Shown piece after piece: positions 1 to 10,479 of a stretch of 63,330 bases of DNA (the stretch's first letter is position 1; each line of letters begins with the position of its first letter). This stretch comes from Thermodesulfobacteriota bacterium (GTDB taxonomy: Bacteria > Desulfobacterota > UBA8473). The stretch lies in NCBI GenBank assembly GCA_040757775.1, contig JBFLWQ010000019.1, positions 1 through 63,330 on the forward strand, in the 5' to 3' direction. The translations under genes and the position numbers were made by a program. Under the pieces are notes generated by a model. It was not told the origin of the DNA. It worked only from the letters and a program-made list of their open reading frames with translations, and did no database searches.

Positions 1-334
1 GTAGTTTTTCCAACACAACTTTACTAAAAACCGCCGAGCTATATTCTCAGTCTTTACGGTATGTTCGAATGACTTTATGTCCATGACACCATTATATTAT
101 GGTGCCAAATCTTTTACAATCACCTAATAAAAACTCCAACGATTAATAAAAAAGGGATTGTTTTATATATCAAGTTTCCCTGCTTCCAATAAGTCTATTG
201 TGCCTGACCCATCATCAAAAAATTATATCATTTTCGACAGCCTTGCGCTACCAAAAGAATTCCTTCGTCCATATCAACTCCTGCTCCCCTCCCCTTCACC
301 GTTGATTATCTCCTAACTATTTGTATTTTTTATT
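1..334. other. Intergenic, no gene recognised
   Basis: No convincing coding region on either strand. The only structure I see is a small AT-rich inverted repeat, CACCAT at 87-92 against ATGGTG at 99-104. The right part lies just downstream of the minus-strand Fe-S protein gene that ends at 335. Confidence 0.5.
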
Positions 335-1207
335 CTACTGTTTCTCGCGATCGAACTCATGGACCGGTACGGTCGGGGTTTCGGCGCTGACACTTATGCG
401 CGCTGTATGGTCAGCCTTCCAGCCCACAGGACAGGCTGAGATACACGCGTTGCACATGGATGGGCCGCCCTGGTACTGCAGGACCATCCACAGAGTCCAT
501 AACTTCGGCCCAAAAAGGACCTTGTCTCGCTTATCAGGGTCTTTTTCTTTCATAGCCTCCCGAATGAGTCTGATGATACCAAGAAGCCCAAACCGGCCAT
601 AACCCTGGAGACACTTGTTGACGTCCATACCATCTGAAGAAAGGGCATACTCGGGACATTTCTCGATGCAAATATTGCAGTCTCTCCCGGGACAGACCTC
701 TCCTGACACCATGGGGTCGGCAGCAAGTTCGGCGGTGGTGATGACTGACATTAACCAGACTCGAGGGCCAAACCGGGGAGTAATTAAGAGGCGATTGAGG
801 CCTATTTGACCAAGACCGGCCAGTTCGGCGGCATGCCTGTGTGAGAAGTCGGCAAAGACGAGCCTGCCGACCGGTCCGCTGTCCTGAGGCGCGGTAGAGG
901 GAAAGTTTATGGTTGGGTATCCTTTGTCTTCAAGGAAACGACACATTTCGTATCCGATATCCTGGTAATGCAGGCGAAGTTGGCTGTAGCGCAGGATGTA
1001 AACCCTAGGGTTGGGTGACAGAAAAGTCGAGTCAAGCATCCGGCCAGCCATGACGATGACGCTTCTGGCTCCGGGTAAAAGCTCCTCAGGCCGGTGGCCG
1101 GCCGGAGCCTCGGCGAACCTCTCGACACTGGCGACACCGACCAGATCCGTGCCTAATTGTTGTAATGCAAACTCCTTTATCTCACGCGTAAGCCCGTGGT
1201 CAATCAT
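335..1207 (-). CDS. QueG-like 4Fe-4S protein
   Basis: Predicted soluble iron-sulfur oxidoreductase of 290 residues. The C-terminal half has two cysteine clusters, CPGRDCNICIEKCP (about residues 171-184) and CNACISACPVG (about 251-261), enough for two [4Fe-4S] centres. The N-terminal half (VGVASVERFAEAP, PGARSVIVMAG) resembles the epoxyqueuosine reductase QueG family and its many uncharacterised anaerobe relatives. I see no reason to assign it to queuosine synthesis: it is single and has no queuosine neighbours. The start at 1207 is chosen because an AAAGGAGG site lies a few bases upstream; an upstream in-frame ATG at 1258 lacks such a site. Function beyond Fe-S electron transfer is unknown. 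Confidence 0.75.
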   Translation of the reverse strand: MIDHGLTREIKEFALQQLGTDLVGVASVERFAEAPAGHRPEELLPGARSVIVMAGRMLDSTFLSPNPRVYILRYSQLRLHYQDIGYEMCRFLEDKGYPTINFPSTAPQDSGPVGRLVFADFSHRHAAELAGLGQIGLNRLLITPRFGPRVWLMSVITTAELAADPMVSGEVCPGRDCNICIEKCPEYALSSDGMDVNKCLQGYGRFGLLGIIRLIREAMKEKDPDKRDKVLFGPKLWTLWMVLQYQGGPSMCNACISACPVGWKADHTARISVSAETPTVPVHEFDREKQ

Positions 1208-1395
1208 ATTCAACCTCCTTTTAGGGTTTAAACCGAATATAGTCACCTTCAAAGACATGCACTTTATTAAACCGAACAGTCATCTCTCTTAGACTCTCCA
1301 TCAACTTACTTTTTGACCACTGCCCTACTAAGTATCCCCTCAAGTACATTAATTTTCTCTTGTTAATTAAGTATTGTGTCCCCAGAATTATATCA

Positions 1396-1423
1396 ATACC
1401 CTGCGGCAGAATTCGCAGGGTAT
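1396..1423. repeat. REP-like perfect hairpin
   Basis: Perfect 10-bp inverted repeat, ATACCCTGCG at 1396-1405 and CGCAGGGTAT at 1414-1423, with an 8-base loop. It sits 50-77 bases beyond the stop of the minus-strand DGQHR gene. No T-run follows in that direction, so I read it as a palindromic interspersed repeat rather than a terminator. It resembles the C/G-rich hairpin at 5386-5405. The rest of 1208-1472 holds nothing I can name. Confidence 0.5.
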
Positions 1424-1472
1424 CCACAATTAGAAATGTACTTATATCCCTGGCAATAAAGTTTGTTTCAGT

Positions 1473-2549
1473 TCAAATGTTAATAGTATTTTTTTCAGGA
1501 ATTATTTCATCTAAAACATTTTTTAAGGAATCCCAAATTAGATCATAAATAATTCCATATGATTTTTGAGATGAACCATACCTGCTAGCACCATTTTCTG
1601 AGTTATCTTTATGCCAGAAATCGCACTCAAAATAATCCGATACATTTTCATGAGAAAATAACTTTAGAAACATATCTCCAGTAATATTTTTTGCAGCCCA
1701 AAGTGTAGGTAATAACTTTGCAAATACTTTATTTAGTACAAAAATACCTGGAGTTTTTAATATTAAATAATCTTTTGGAGTCACAAACGCTTCTGGACAA
1801 AGGGTTTTTATCGCACTCCACATATTCATCAGTCCTTTGGCAGCTTGTTTTTCATCTCTTAAATAGCTTTTGTAAACATCCACTAAAGGTTTTAAAGAAC
1901 TAGTAGCAGAAACTTGATTTAATGGCATTGACCCTTTTTCACCGGGGCGTTTTATTAAATGATATAAAGGGGATTCGGGGGTATCAGCTAGATAATCTAT
2001 AATTCTTACAGCATCGCTTTTCCACATATCAATTGGGAGGTCTTGAGTTGCAATATTTTCTCTACCCTCTTTCTGCTCAAGTATCAAAAAAATACGTTCT
2101 GCTAAATCAGTTTTTACTCCTTTTTGCATTTTGTTAATGATTAAAAACTGTTTTGCTTCAAACTCTTTTTCAGAATTCATTAAAGCTATGGGGATATCGA
2201 TTTCCCGAATCATAGGAAACTCATCCGCTAACTCTTTCATTCCCTCAAACCTATGTTGGCCATCAACAATCCACCAATTTAAATTATCAGGGACATTTAA
2301 ATACCCGTCTTCTTCTGAGATGTTATTTTCACGAATATTAACAAATAAATTAACTGGAGAAGTACCGCCTTTTCTCATGAAGTGTCCAAATTTCCTTGCT
2401 CTATTTTTTTGTGCTTCTCTTTGGTACCCTTCAGGATTTTTAGGTGATTGCTGATCGACTATAGCTTTACCTAAGATTTCTTTAAATTTAACTTTACACA
2501 ACCAAAATTTTGTTCCTCCCTGATCAAATGCTAAACATGGAATTTTCAT
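1473..2549 (-). CDS. DGQHR-domain (DndB/ParB-like) protein
   Basis: 358-residue protein with the signature WWIVDGQHRFEGM near residue 90-105, followed by IPIALM and FLIINKMQKGVKTDL, as in the DGQHR family (DndB and relatives), which shares a ParB/Srx-like fold. DndB represses or tunes phosphorothioate modification clusters; other orphan members are found in defence islands with no known role. No dndCDE genes are in the window, so this is an orphan. A strong site (AGGAGG) precedes the ATG at 2549. The gene is AT-rich and stands alone between an Fe-S protein gene and trmFO, which suggests transfer. Five 14-bp-spaced GATCT motifs lie just upstream and may be its operator. Confidence 0.75.
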   Translation of the reverse strand: MKIPCLAFDQGGTKFWLCKVKFKEILGKAIVDQQSPKNPEGYQREAQKNRARKFGHFMRKGGTSPVNLFVNIRENNISEEDGYLNVPDNLNWWIVDGQHRFEGMKELADEFPMIREIDIPIALMNSEKEFEAKQFLIINKMQKGVKTDLAERIFLILEQKEGRENIATQDLPIDMWKSDAVRIIDYLADTPESPLYHLIKRPGEKGSMPLNQVSATSSLKPLVDVYKSYLRDEKQAAKGLMNMWSAIKTLCPEAFVTPKDYLILKTPGIFVLNKVFAKLLPTLWAAKNITGDMFLKLFSHENVSDYFECDFWHKDNSENGASRYGSSQKSYGIIYDLIWDSLKNVLDEIIPEKNTINI

Positions 2550-2604
2550 TTCCTACCTCCTAAAAGTTATTTAGCTACAATGTAGTTTAAATAATTATAA
2601 GTTT

Positions 2605-2674
2605 ACAAGATCTAAATGTCAAGATCTTTTTTAATAGATCTTAAATATTTGATCTTTGTTTTAAGATCTATAAA
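2605..2674. repeat. Five 14-bp iterons with GATCT core
   Basis: GATC begins at 2609, 2623, 2637, 2651 and 2665, i.e. five copies at an exact 14-bp period, each followed by T and mostly preceded by A-rich sequence (AAGATCT in units 1, 2 and 5). The remaining bases of each unit are AT-rich and variable. The array lies 60-125 bp upstream of the DGQHR gene (minus strand) and 210-280 bp upstream of trmFO (plus strand). Likely a binding array for a repeated or oligomeric protein, for example an autoregulatory operator; a methylation-sensitive switch is possible because every core is a Dam-type site. Confidence 0.7.
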
Positions 2675-2767
2675 AATAGCCGCTATTTTGCTTAACGTAT
2701 TGCCAATCCTATCTATGAAATTCAACTATTATTGTTGAAACAATACCGAAAATGGTATTTGGCAATG

Positions 2768-2816
2768 ACCTGAAAAGATTTGACCCCCCTCTATGATTCT
2801 GTTAGACTTCAAACTT
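2768..2816 (+). promoter_or_regulatory. Promoter-like element, copy 1 (trmFO)
   Basis: A 49-bp sequence that recurs in the opposite orientation at 9919-9967. It contains TTGACC (2780-2785), a 17-bp spacer and TAGACT (2803-2808), a plausible sigma-70-type promoter ending about 80 bp before the trmFO start. The first 19 bases and the last 21 (one mismatch) are conserved between copies, while 9 bases in the spacer centre differ. That pattern fits a functional promoter or paired binding site rather than a decayed repeat. Confidence 0.5.
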
Positions 2817-2887
2817 GATGGCTTCGTAAAGAGTCCATCAAATTAGAATACCGATATGATGGGTTTATTGTTTATAGTAAACATATT

Positions 2888-4201
2888 ATGAGTTCAGACA
2901 AATTAATAATAATCGGCGGCGGGCTGGCAGGCTGCGAGGCTGCATGGCAGGCAGCAAAGAGAGGGGTTGATGTAATCCTTTATGAAATGAAACCAAAAGT
3001 CTTTTCCCCTGCCCATGTCTCCGAAGATTTGGGTGAGCTTGTATGCAGTAATTCCCTTCGCTCAAGCTCCCTTGAAAATGCCTCCGGGCTTCTTAAAGAA
3101 GAGATGCGGAGGATGGATTCTCTCATTATCAGGGCTGCCGATGAAACCAGTGTCCCGGCTGGAAGTGCCCTAGCTGTAGACAGACAGGGGTTTTCAAGGT
3201 TTATCACCCAGGTCTTGGAAAAAATGGATAATGTTGAGGTTATTCGTGAAGAAGTTTTTAAAATCCCGGAGGATATCCTTGTAATTATTGCAACAGGTCC
3301 CCTTACATCTGAAACCCTTGGAGATGAGATAAAAAAGCTGACGGGGGAGGATTGCCTGTATTTTTATGACGCCATAGCCCCCATAGTTGAGGCAGATTCT
3401 ATAAACTTCGATATCGTTTACAGAAGCTCCAGATACGGGAAGGGCGGAGATGACTATATAAACTGCCCAATGACAAAAGAGGAATACTATAAATTCATCG
3501 ATGCCCTGATGGAAGCGGAGAAGGTTCCCACCAGAGATTTTGAAAAGATGGTTCCTTTTGAAGGGTGCATGCCCATAGAGCAGGCTATGGAGAGGGGGAA
3601 AGATACATTGCTCTTCGGACCAATGAAACCGGTTGGTTTGATAAACCCCGGAACCGGTGAGATACCCTATGCCGTGGTACAGCTAAGGCAGGATAACAGT
3701 TACGGAACCCTTTATAATATGGTGGGATTTCAGACAAAGCTTAAGTGGAATGAACAAAAGAGGATATTCCGTATGATACCCGGGCTGGAACAGGCAGAAT
3801 TTGCACGGTTAGGGAGCCTTCATCGTAATACCTTCATCAATTCCAGAAAGTTACTGACTGCTTCTCTTCAATTAAAAAAGAAACCATCAGTGTTTTTTGC
3901 CGGTCAGATCACAGGCGTAGAGGGATATGTAGAGTCTTCTGCTATGGGGCTGCTGGCTGGAATCAATGCCAGTCGATTGATTTGTAAACTCCCATTAATC
4001 TCCCCTCCCCTGACCACAACTATGGGTGCACTTGTAAACTATATCACCGAAACAAGTGACAGAGATTTTCAACCGATGAATATCAACTTTGGACTGTTAC
4101 CGCCTCTTGGAGAAAAGGTAAAGAAGGGGTTGAGAAGAGGGATGATAGCAGAAAGAGCCCTTGCTGATCTGGAGGAATGGAAAAGGGATCTGGAAAAATA
4201 A
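2888..4201 (+). CDS. trmFO: tRNA (uracil-54-C5)-methyltransferase TrmFO
   Basis: Folate- and FAD-dependent enzyme that makes ribothymidine at position 54 of tRNA, using methylene-tetrahydrofolate and NAD(P)H. The 437-residue length is normal. The N-terminal dinucleotide motif [14 protein letters not shown] (residues 7-20) binds FAD. The two cysteines of the family appear in VCSNSLRS (about residue 54) and FEGCMPIE (about 229). [16 protein letters not shown] near 340-355 is the C-terminal FAD signature. It is the only plus-strand gene between the DGQHR gene and mdh and ends at a hairpin shared with mdh. A promoter-like element lies at 2768-2816. Confidence 0.97.
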   Translation: MSSDKLIIIGGGLAGCEAAWQAAKRGVDVILYEMKPKVFSPAHVSEDLGELVCSNSLRSSSLENASGLLKEEMRRMDSLIIRAADETSVPAGSALAVDRQGFSRFITQVLEKMDNVEVIREEVFKIPEDILVIIATGPLTSETLGDEIKKLTGEDCLYFYDAIAPIVEADSINFDIVYRSSRYGKGGDDYINCPMTKEEYYKFIDALMEAEKVPTRDFEKMVPFEGCMPIEQAMERGKDTLLFGPMKPVGLINPGTGEIPYAVVQLRQDNSYGTLYNMVGFQTKLKWNEQKRIFRMIPGLEQAEFARLGSLHRNTFINSRKLLTASLQLKKKPSVFFAGQITGVEGYVESSAMGLLAGINASRLICKLPLISPPLTTTMGALVNYITETSDRDFQPMNINFGLLPPLGEKVKKGLRRGMIAERALADLEEWKRDLEK

Positions 4202-4247
4202 AACAGGCTGTTGCCCAAGGAACTCTTTTTTGGACAACAGCCTGTTT
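4201..4247 (-). terminator. Terminator between trmFO and mdh
   Basis: Perfect 13-bp inverted repeat (4201-4213 with 4235-4247); the loop can pair further through CCAA/TTGG. On the minus strand the stem is followed by TTTATTTTT, a good U-tract, so it terminates mdh. In the plus direction there is no T-run, but the stem begins at the trmFO stop codon and may still protect or end that transcript. Confidence 0.75.
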
Positions 4248-4275
4248 CAGGGTATAGATTCAAATTAGTTAAACA

Positions 4276-5235
<960 letters not shown>

Positions 5236-5287
5236 TTAACAGGTTTAACTTGATAATTCCCTGTAATTTGCTACAAGGTCTCCTTGT

Positions 5288-5405
5288 GTCATTCTCTGGC
5301 TTGACCAGAGAATCCAGTTTCTTTGTTTCTGAATTCCCCGATCAAGTCGGGGAATGACGATATGCTCTGTATAATTTTTTGGATACCCCGCAGCTTGCTG
5401 CGGGG
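5288..5405. repeat. Palindromic interspersed repeats (three hairpins)
   Basis: Three strong hairpins in the icd-mdh gap: 5291-5299/5305-5313, 5333-5341/5347-5355 and 5386-5394/5397-5405, each a perfect 9-bp stem. The first two are bounded by GTCATTC (5288) and GAATGAC (5352-5358). The element at 50303-50390 has the same ends, so this is a dispersed family. Likely mRNA-stabilising or inert repeats in the icd-mdh transcript. Confidence 0.7.
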
Positions 5406-5469
5406 AGGTTCATTTAGATCGTAAGTTTTAAAAAGATATTTTTTAAAGCCTTAAAAATTGCTTTTGCTC

Positions 5470-6687
5470 CTACATATTTTCTATTACTGCCGATCCAAAT
5501 TCAGAGCACTTAAGCCTTGTAGCTCCTTCCATCAACTTCTCCAGATCATAGGTTACCGTTCTCTCTAAAATAGTCCTTTCCAAAGCCTTAACTACAATGT
5601 CTGCCGCCTCCTTCCAACCCATATACTCCAGCATCATTACCCCTGATAAAATAAGAGAGGTGGGATTAACCTTGTCCTGTCCGGCATACTTGGGGGCTGT
5701 TCCGTGTGTGGCCTCAAATAGGGCATAAGGAGCCCCTATATTTGCACCAGGTGCGATGCCTAATCCTCCTATCTGGGCAGCGAGGAGGTCAGATATATAG
5801 TCACCGTTTAAGTTTGGGAGCGCCAGGACATCGTATTCCTCAGGCCGAATCAAAACCTGTTGAAACATTGAATCTGCTATCCTGTCTTTAATGATTATTT
5901 TATCCTGAGGGTATTTTCCATGGTAATGTTCCAATAGCTGGTCTTCAGTAATGGTTTTATCTCCAAACTCTTCTCTGGCAACCTCGTAACCCCAGTCTTT
6001 AAATCCTCCTTCAGTGAATTTCATGATATTGCCTTTATGAACCAGGGTAACGCTTTTTCTCTTGTTTCCTATGGCATATCTTATCGCCATCCTCACCAGC
6101 CGTTTTGTCCCTGATATACTCATTGGCTTTATGCCGATACCAGAATCGTCTTTGATTTCTACATTCATTTGCCTCTTAAGGAAATCTATGACCTTTCTGC
6201 ACTCGGGGGTATTCACCTGCCACTCAATACCGGAATAAACATCTTCCGTATTTTCCCTGAACACAATTATATCTATCTTCTCAGGGTGCTTAACAGGGCT
6301 TGGGATGCCAGGGAAATACCTTACAGGTCTGATACAGGCAAAGAGGTCCAGCTTTTGTCTGAGTGCAACATTAATACTCCTTATACCACCACCGACAGGG
6401 GTTGTAAGGGGCCCTTTTATGGCTATCACATGGGTTTCGATTGCCCTGACAGTATCTGCCGGCAACCATTCTCCATACCCTTCTCTTGCTTTCTCCCCGG
6501 CATAGACCTCATACCAGTGAATCTTTTTCCTCCCTCCATATGCCCTGGCAACAGCAGCCTCAAGTACCTTTGAAGAAGCAGCCCATATATCAGGCCCAAC
6601 TCCATCCCCCTCAATAAAGGGAATTATAGGGTCATCCGGTACTTTGAGAGACCCGTCAGGGTTTACTGAAATCCTGCTCCCTTTCAT
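5470..6687 (-). CDS. icd: Isocitrate dehydrogenase (NADP-type)
   Basis: Oxidative decarboxylation of isocitrate to 2-oxoglutarate. 405 residues, the usual length of the bacterial dimeric NADP enzyme. [14 protein letters not shown] opens the fold. [20 protein letters not shown] (about residues 94-113) is the isocitrate-binding loop with its phosphorylatable serine position. [25 protein letters not shown] (about 294-318) and [12 protein letters not shown] near 330-341 bind metal and coenzyme. It overlaps the upstream DRE-TIM gene by four bases (ATGA), so the two are translationally coupled; 2-oxoglutarate would then feed the Kor enzyme encoded nearby. Confidence 0.96.
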   Translation of the reverse strand: MKGSRISVNPDGSLKVPDDPIIPFIEGDGVGPDIWAASSKVLEAAVARAYGGRKKIHWYEVYAGEKAREGYGEWLPADTVRAIETHVIAIKGPLTTPVGGGIRSINVALRQKLDLFACIRPVRYFPGIPSPVKHPEKIDIIVFRENTEDVYSGIEWQVNTPECRKVIDFLKRQMNVEIKDDSGIGIKPMSISGTKRLVRMAIRYAIGNKRKSVTLVHKGNIMKFTEGGFKDWGYEVAREEFGDKTITEDQLLEHYHGKYPQDKIIIKDRIADSMFQQVLIRPEEYDVLALPNLNGDYISDLLAAQIGGLGIAPGANIGAPYALFEATHGTAPKYAGQDKVNPTSLILSGVMMLEYMGWKEAADIVVKALERTILERTVTYDLEKLMEGATRLKCSEFGSAVIENM

Positions 6688-8483
6688 TCCTCATCTTCTA
6701 CTTTGGTTAGTTCTTCAAACCTTATGTCCACTCCAAGTACCCCCGCTATGTTATCCTTTTTATCTCTTATAGGGGCTGAAACGGTAAGACAGAGTGCCCT
6801 GGTAATATACGATTTATATAGATCCGTTATATATATCTTTCCATCTTTTAAAGGCCCGATAAACCATTCCCTGTTTGAGAAGTTCTCGTTCAAACCGAAA
6901 GACTCATATTTTGCTCTGTCCACTACCTGGGTTATATTCCTTGTAATCTTTCTCCCCTCCATATCAGTTACATAAACAAACTGGATAAAGGGGTTTTCCT
7001 CTACCAGCTTTTTCATCAAAGGTTCTTGTAACTCAGGTCTCATGGATCTCATCTCAGGAGCTTCTATAATATCCTCAATCAAATGGGCAGCGAGTTCATG
7101 AGCTCTAATCTTCAATCTGTCAAATTTAGAGACGAAGAATTCCGGCAAATATTTTCTAGCCTGTTTATCCATCTCTTCATGGGAAATACTTGTAACCCTT
7201 CCATTATCGTATTGGCCGATTACCCATTTATGCATCTTTGCGATCCCCGGATGTCGCTTATCAACCTTGTTATCTTCTTTCAGCCTCATATGTGTGTTAA
7301 TCCAATGAGCAATACCTGCCGTACCTGATTTATCCGATATTGTTATCCCCGGAGGTCTGTTTAGAATCTTTGTAGTATCGAATATATTATATATCTCTTC
7401 ATTTTTTAGGGCTCCATCAGCGTGAATTCCAGCTTGTGTTGTATTGAAATCCGACCCAACAAAAGGATAGTTTGCAGGGATATGTACACCAGTCTCCCTT
7501 TCAAGATATTTTGCAATCTCAGTAATGACAGGTGTGTCTATCCCGTTATTATGACCCTTTAAAGCGATATATTCAATTATAAGGCCTTCAATAGGCGGAT
7601 TCCCTGTTCTTTCTCCAAACCCCAGCAGGGCTCCATTGGCTCCAGAACATCCGTATAACCATGCGGTCGTAGCGTTAATATGTACCTTGTGGAAATCGTT
7701 ATGACCATGCCATTCCAGTAAACTTCCTGGGACACCTGCATCATCAATCATGGCACGGACGAGTTTGTCTACGCTCCTTGGTAAGGCGGCACCAGGATAG
7801 GTAACACCATAACCCATGGTATCACAGAGTCTTATCTTGATATCTATTTTGCTTTCTTCCCTGAGCTTCATCAGCTCTATCGCAAACGGGACACAAAATC
7901 CGTAAACATCTGCCCGGGTTATATCCTCAAAATGGCATCTGGGTATTATTCCCATATCAAGGGCATTGGAGACAACCCTTAGGTAATCGTCCATTGCCTC
8001 TTTTCTGGTTTTGTTAAACTTCAGGAATATATGATAATCAGAAACAGAGGTCAATATGCCTGTCTCTTTCAGATGCATCTCTTTCACAAGTTCCAAATCT
8101 CCCTTAGATGCCCTGATCCATCCTGTGATTTCTGGAAATTCAAACCCCATCTCCAAACATTTATTTAGAGCTTCTCTGTCTCTATTGCTGTACAGGAAGA
8201 ACTCTGTTTGTCGTATGATCCCTTTAGGACCACCCAGCCTGTGTAACATTTCAAAGAGGTCTGCAACCTGTTTTGGAGAATAAGGAGGTCTTGCCTGCTG
8301 TCCATCCCGGAAAGTCGTATCAGTAATAAATATATCTTCAACAGGACAAATAGGTATTATCTTATTGTCAAACTCTATTCTGGATACTTCGTCATAAGGA
8401 AAGATTTCTCTGAACAGATTAGGTTCTGTTACATCTTCGATCTTGAATCTTGGAGGTATTTTCCTCTTATCCCAAATAGTCAT
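6684..8483 (-). CDS. DRE-TIM lyase + Cache-like domain (Re-citrate synthase?)
   Basis: 599-residue fusion. Residues 50-330 form an HMGL-like DRE-TIM barrel: DTTFRDGQQ at 55-63 and HGHNDFH at 259-265 are the metal and base motifs of isopropylmalate, homocitrate and Re-citrate synthases. AGIHADG at 351-357 and the following region look like the LeuA linker. Residues about 495-590 ([53 protein letters not shown]) resemble a Cache/PDC sensor domain, normally extracytoplasmic, but no signal or membrane segment is present. Coupling to icd, with mdh beside it and no ordinary gltA in view, makes Re-citrate synthase the best guess; homocitrate or citramalate synthase remain possible. Confidence 0.75.
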   Translation of the reverse strand: MTIWDKRKIPPRFKIEDVTEPNLFREIFPYDEVSRIEFDNKIIPICPVEDIFITDTTFRDGQQARPPYSPKQVADLFEMLHRLGGPKGIIRQTEFFLYSNRDREALNKCLEMGFEFPEITGWIRASKGDLELVKEMHLKETGILTSVSDYHIFLKFNKTRKEAMDDYLRVVSNALDMGIIPRCHFEDITRADVYGFCVPFAIELMKLREESKIDIKIRLCDTMGYGVTYPGAALPRSVDKLVRAMIDDAGVPGSLLEWHGHNDFHKVHINATTAWLYGCSGANGALLGFGERTGNPPIEGLIIEYIALKGHNNGIDTPVITEIAKYLERETGVHIPANYPFVGSDFNTTQAGIHADGALKNEEIYNIFDTTKILNRPPGITISDKSGTAGIAHWINTHMRLKEDNKVDKRHPGIAKMHKWVIGQYDNGRVTSISHEEMDKQARKYLPEFFVSKFDRLKIRAHELAAHLIEDIIEAPEMRSMRPELQEPLMKKLVEENPFIQFVYVTDMEGRKITRNITQVVDRAKYESFGLNENFSNREWFIGPLKDGKIYITDLYKSYITRALCLTVSAPIRDKKDNIAGVLGVDIRFEELTKVEDEE

Positions 8484-8517
8484 TTAAGTCTTCCTTATTA
8501 TCTCAGGTATTGTCAAA

Positions 8518-8547
8518 AGTAGGGGCGAATGGCCGTTCGTCCCTACT
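8518..8547. repeat. REP-like hairpin
   Basis: A 12-bp inverted repeat with one mismatch (8518-8529 against 8536-8547), GC-rich with GGGGCGAA/TTCGTCCC arms, in the gap between the MFS gene and the DRE-TIM gene. No T-run on either side, so read as a palindromic repeat that may weaken read-through from the MFS gene. Confidence 0.5.
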
Positions 8548-8621
8548 GGTATATTATTGGCAATATGTTTAACTTACCACATATTAAAATGCATTGCAAG
8601 AAAGTTGGTAGTTTAAATCCC

Positions 8622-9839
8622 TTATTCTGTAATTGCTGGTTTCTTTAGATAAAAAGATAACACCATACCTATTAGTGATATGCCTCCGGCTACCAGGAAG
8701 GGTATAGTAAAAGAATGGGTTATATCTGCCAGATAGCCCCCCAGAGCTGGGCCCAGAGCCTGTCCAATACCGAAGAAGAGAGTAATGAATCCCAGTCCTG
8801 CCGGTGCTAATCGAGGCCCCACATAATCACCTGCAGCCGCAGCCATGATGGTTGGAATACTCCATGCTGTAAGCCCAAACATGACTGCAGAGAGATAAAA
8901 ACCGATTTCGATCTTTAACAGTCCATAGATAATATAGGAAAGACTAAGAATCAGATATGCCAGGGCTGCTCCACGATTGCGGCCGAGGTAATCTGATATG
9001 CTTCCCCATATTACCCCGCAAAAGACACTCAAGCCTCCAACCAGTGCCCATAGTGTGCCTGCCCATTCCTGTGAAAAACTCATCTCCTTGACCAGGTAGG
9101 CAGCAAAGAAAATCATATATATTATGTATGACAAACCATAAAAGAAGTAAACTATACCCAGATGCCAGATAGCCCCTACTTTGTAAATCTTTGCCCACTC
9201 AAAAGATGAAACACCTCCTTTCTCATCTGTACCAATTGGCGGCAACCCCTTTTCGTCGGGGTGACTGCGTACAAATAGAAAGACCACACCGGAAAGCAAT
9301 AGCACGACACTGCCCAGGATATACCAGGAAAAACGCCAGCCATCAGGTCGATATGCAGTTAAAATAAGGGGAACTACCATGCCAGATATCAGGGTGCCTA
9401 TTCCGATCCCACCTGAGATAACCCCTGTAGCAAAACCCCTTCTCTTTATTGTAAACCAGGCTGATCCGAGTGCCATAGCCGGAACATAAGCAGCACCATT
9501 GCCAATGCCGGTCAGAAGTCGCATGGCAAATGCGAAACCGAATGATTGGGCAAAGCCAGTCAGTATCATGGTACAACCCATCAGTATTAGTGCAATGGTA
9601 ATCACAATTCGTGTCCCAAACCTGGCTGCCAAAAACCCACCGACAATAGCCATGGCTAGATAACCAATAAAATTGCCTGTACCCAGGAGTCCCAGTTGGG
9701 TATAGTCAAACTTGAGACCATCCTTCATCGCGGGTAAAATAATGGTATAGGCCATACGCCCAAACCCGTGAGCAGCAATGGTAGTAAAGAGTCCCATTAA
9801 TATAACAATCCAGCCATAGTGAAGTTTCGTCTTTCTCAT
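8622..9839 (-). CDS. MFS transporter
   Basis: 405-residue integral membrane carrier of the major facilitator superfamily with about 12 hydrophobic helices. The loop motif after helix 2 reads GGFLAARFGTR, and helix 4-5 carries RLLTGIGNGAAYVPAMAL. The cytoplasmic centre loop contains RSHPDEKGLPPIG, usual in the oxalate:formate-antiporter-like and YbfB-like branches. The substrate cannot be read from sequence; the neighbouring TCA genes suggest an organic acid, but that is inference. It lies upstream of the DRE-TIM gene on the same strand with a 138-bp gap. A promoter-like element shared with trmFO lies 80 bp upstream of the start. Confidence 0.85.
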   Translation of the reverse strand: MRKTKLHYGWIVILMGLFTTIAAHGFGRMAYTIILPAMKDGLKFDYTQLGLLGTGNFIGYLAMAIVGGFLAARFGTRIVITIALILMGCTMILTGFAQSFGFAFAMRLLTGIGNGAAYVPAMALGSAWFTIKRRGFATGVISGGIGIGTLISGMVVPLILTAYRPDGWRFSWYILGSVVLLLSGVVFLFVRSHPDEKGLPPIGTDEKGGVSSFEWAKIYKVGAIWHLGIVYFFYGLSYIIYMIFFAAYLVKEMSFSQEWAGTLWALVGGLSVFCGVIWGSISDYLGRNRGAALAYLILSLSYIIYGLLKIEIGFYLSAVMFGLTAWSIPTIMAAAAGDYVGPRLAPAGLGFITLFFGIGQALGPALGGYLADITHSFTIPFLVAGGISLIGMVLSFYLKKPAITE

Positions 9840-9918
9840 TTTGCTATCCCTTTGGTCATCCGGCTAATTGTACTTTTCAGGCAACCCTTTAATTCGTTTT
9901 TGCTCTGTTAGGATATCT

Positions 9919-9967
9919 AAGTTCGAAGTCTAACAGAATAAGGGAAACGGGTCAAATCTTTTCAGGT
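9919..9967 (-). promoter_or_regulatory. Promoter-like element, copy 2 (MFS)
   Basis: Reverse-oriented copy of the 49-bp element at 2768-2816. Read on the minus strand it has TTGACC, 17 bases, then TAGACT, and ends 80 bp before the MFS start, almost the same geometry as for trmFO. About 42 of 49 positions agree by my count, with the differences concentrated in the spacer. The remainder of 9840-10204 holds a G/C-rich imperfect hairpin near 10045-10077 and the kor promoter. Confidence 0.5.
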
Positions 9968-10099
9968 TGTTCTACAAATGAGGGATACAGAATAATATCG
10001 TCCCACTTTAGACTTTTGATCAAGTTTTTTTATAGAGATTTATAGAAAAAGGGGGGGTACCATGTCCCCTCCCTTTTCCAAACCTAAAAAGATTATCCC

Positions 10100-10128
10100 T
10101 TGCATTTTGATATTACTTGTTATATAAA
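10100..10128 (+). promoter_or_regulatory. Candidate promoter of the kor-hdr operon
   Basis: TTGCAT at 10100-10105 and TATAAA at 10123-10128 are separated by 17 bp, a reasonable sigma-70 layout about 75 bp before the korD start. It is the only such pair I see in the 365-bp gap. No riboswitch-like structure was recognised between it and korD. Confidence 0.45.
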
Positions 10129-10204
10129 AATTGGGTTTGCTTCATCTATGGTTGTGCTTACAAAGAAAAATTTTTAGTGGGAACTTAATTATAAGGATAT
10201 ACAT

Positions 10205-10465
10205 ATGAAGTATTGGCGGAAACCACTGGATTATGAAGATATTAAGATACCCAGGGGTAAGGTGTCTATTATTGAAGACCGCTGTAAGGGCTGTTCCTTC
10301 TGTGTGGAGTATTGTCCCCGGAACGTCCTGGAGATGTCCGAGCATTTTAATAAAAAGGGCTATCACCCCCCCTATGTTAAAAATCCGGAAGATTGCGTTA
10401 ACTGCAATTTTTGTGAGGTGATATGCCCGGAGTTTGCCATATATGTTGAAAAACTGGAAGAATAA
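10205..10465 (+). CDS. korD: 2-oxoacid:ferredoxin oxidoreductase, delta (ferredoxin)
   Basis: 86-residue ferredoxin-type subunit with two [4Fe-4S] motifs, CKGCSFCVEYCP (residues 28-39) and CVNCNFCEVICP (60-71). It passes electrons from the thiamine-dependent core to external ferredoxin. It is the first gene of a tightly packed operon, 14 bp upstream of korA. The separate delta subunit preceding alpha is the usual order for 2-oxoglutarate and branched-chain 2-oxoacid enzymes, and the PRNVLE and PEFAIYVEK segments match the KorD type. A GGA site sits before the ATG. Confidence 0.92.
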   Translation: MKYWRKPLDYEDIKIPRGKVSIIEDRCKGCSFCVEYCPRNVLEMSEHFNKKGYHPPYVKNPEDCVNCNFCEVICPEFAIYVEKLEE

Positions 10466-10479
10466 AGGAGATATAGGTT

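Noticed and set aside
1221-1427. A 68-codon minus-strand reading frame upstream of the QueG-like gene
   Set aside because: No family resemblance, no ribosome site, and it overlaps the REP-like hairpin; could be an eroded gene but cannot be supported.
10045-10077. G/C-rich imperfect hairpin as a kor-operon attenuator
   Set aside because: It lies upstream of the candidate kor promoter and lacks a T-run; probably an interspersed repeat.
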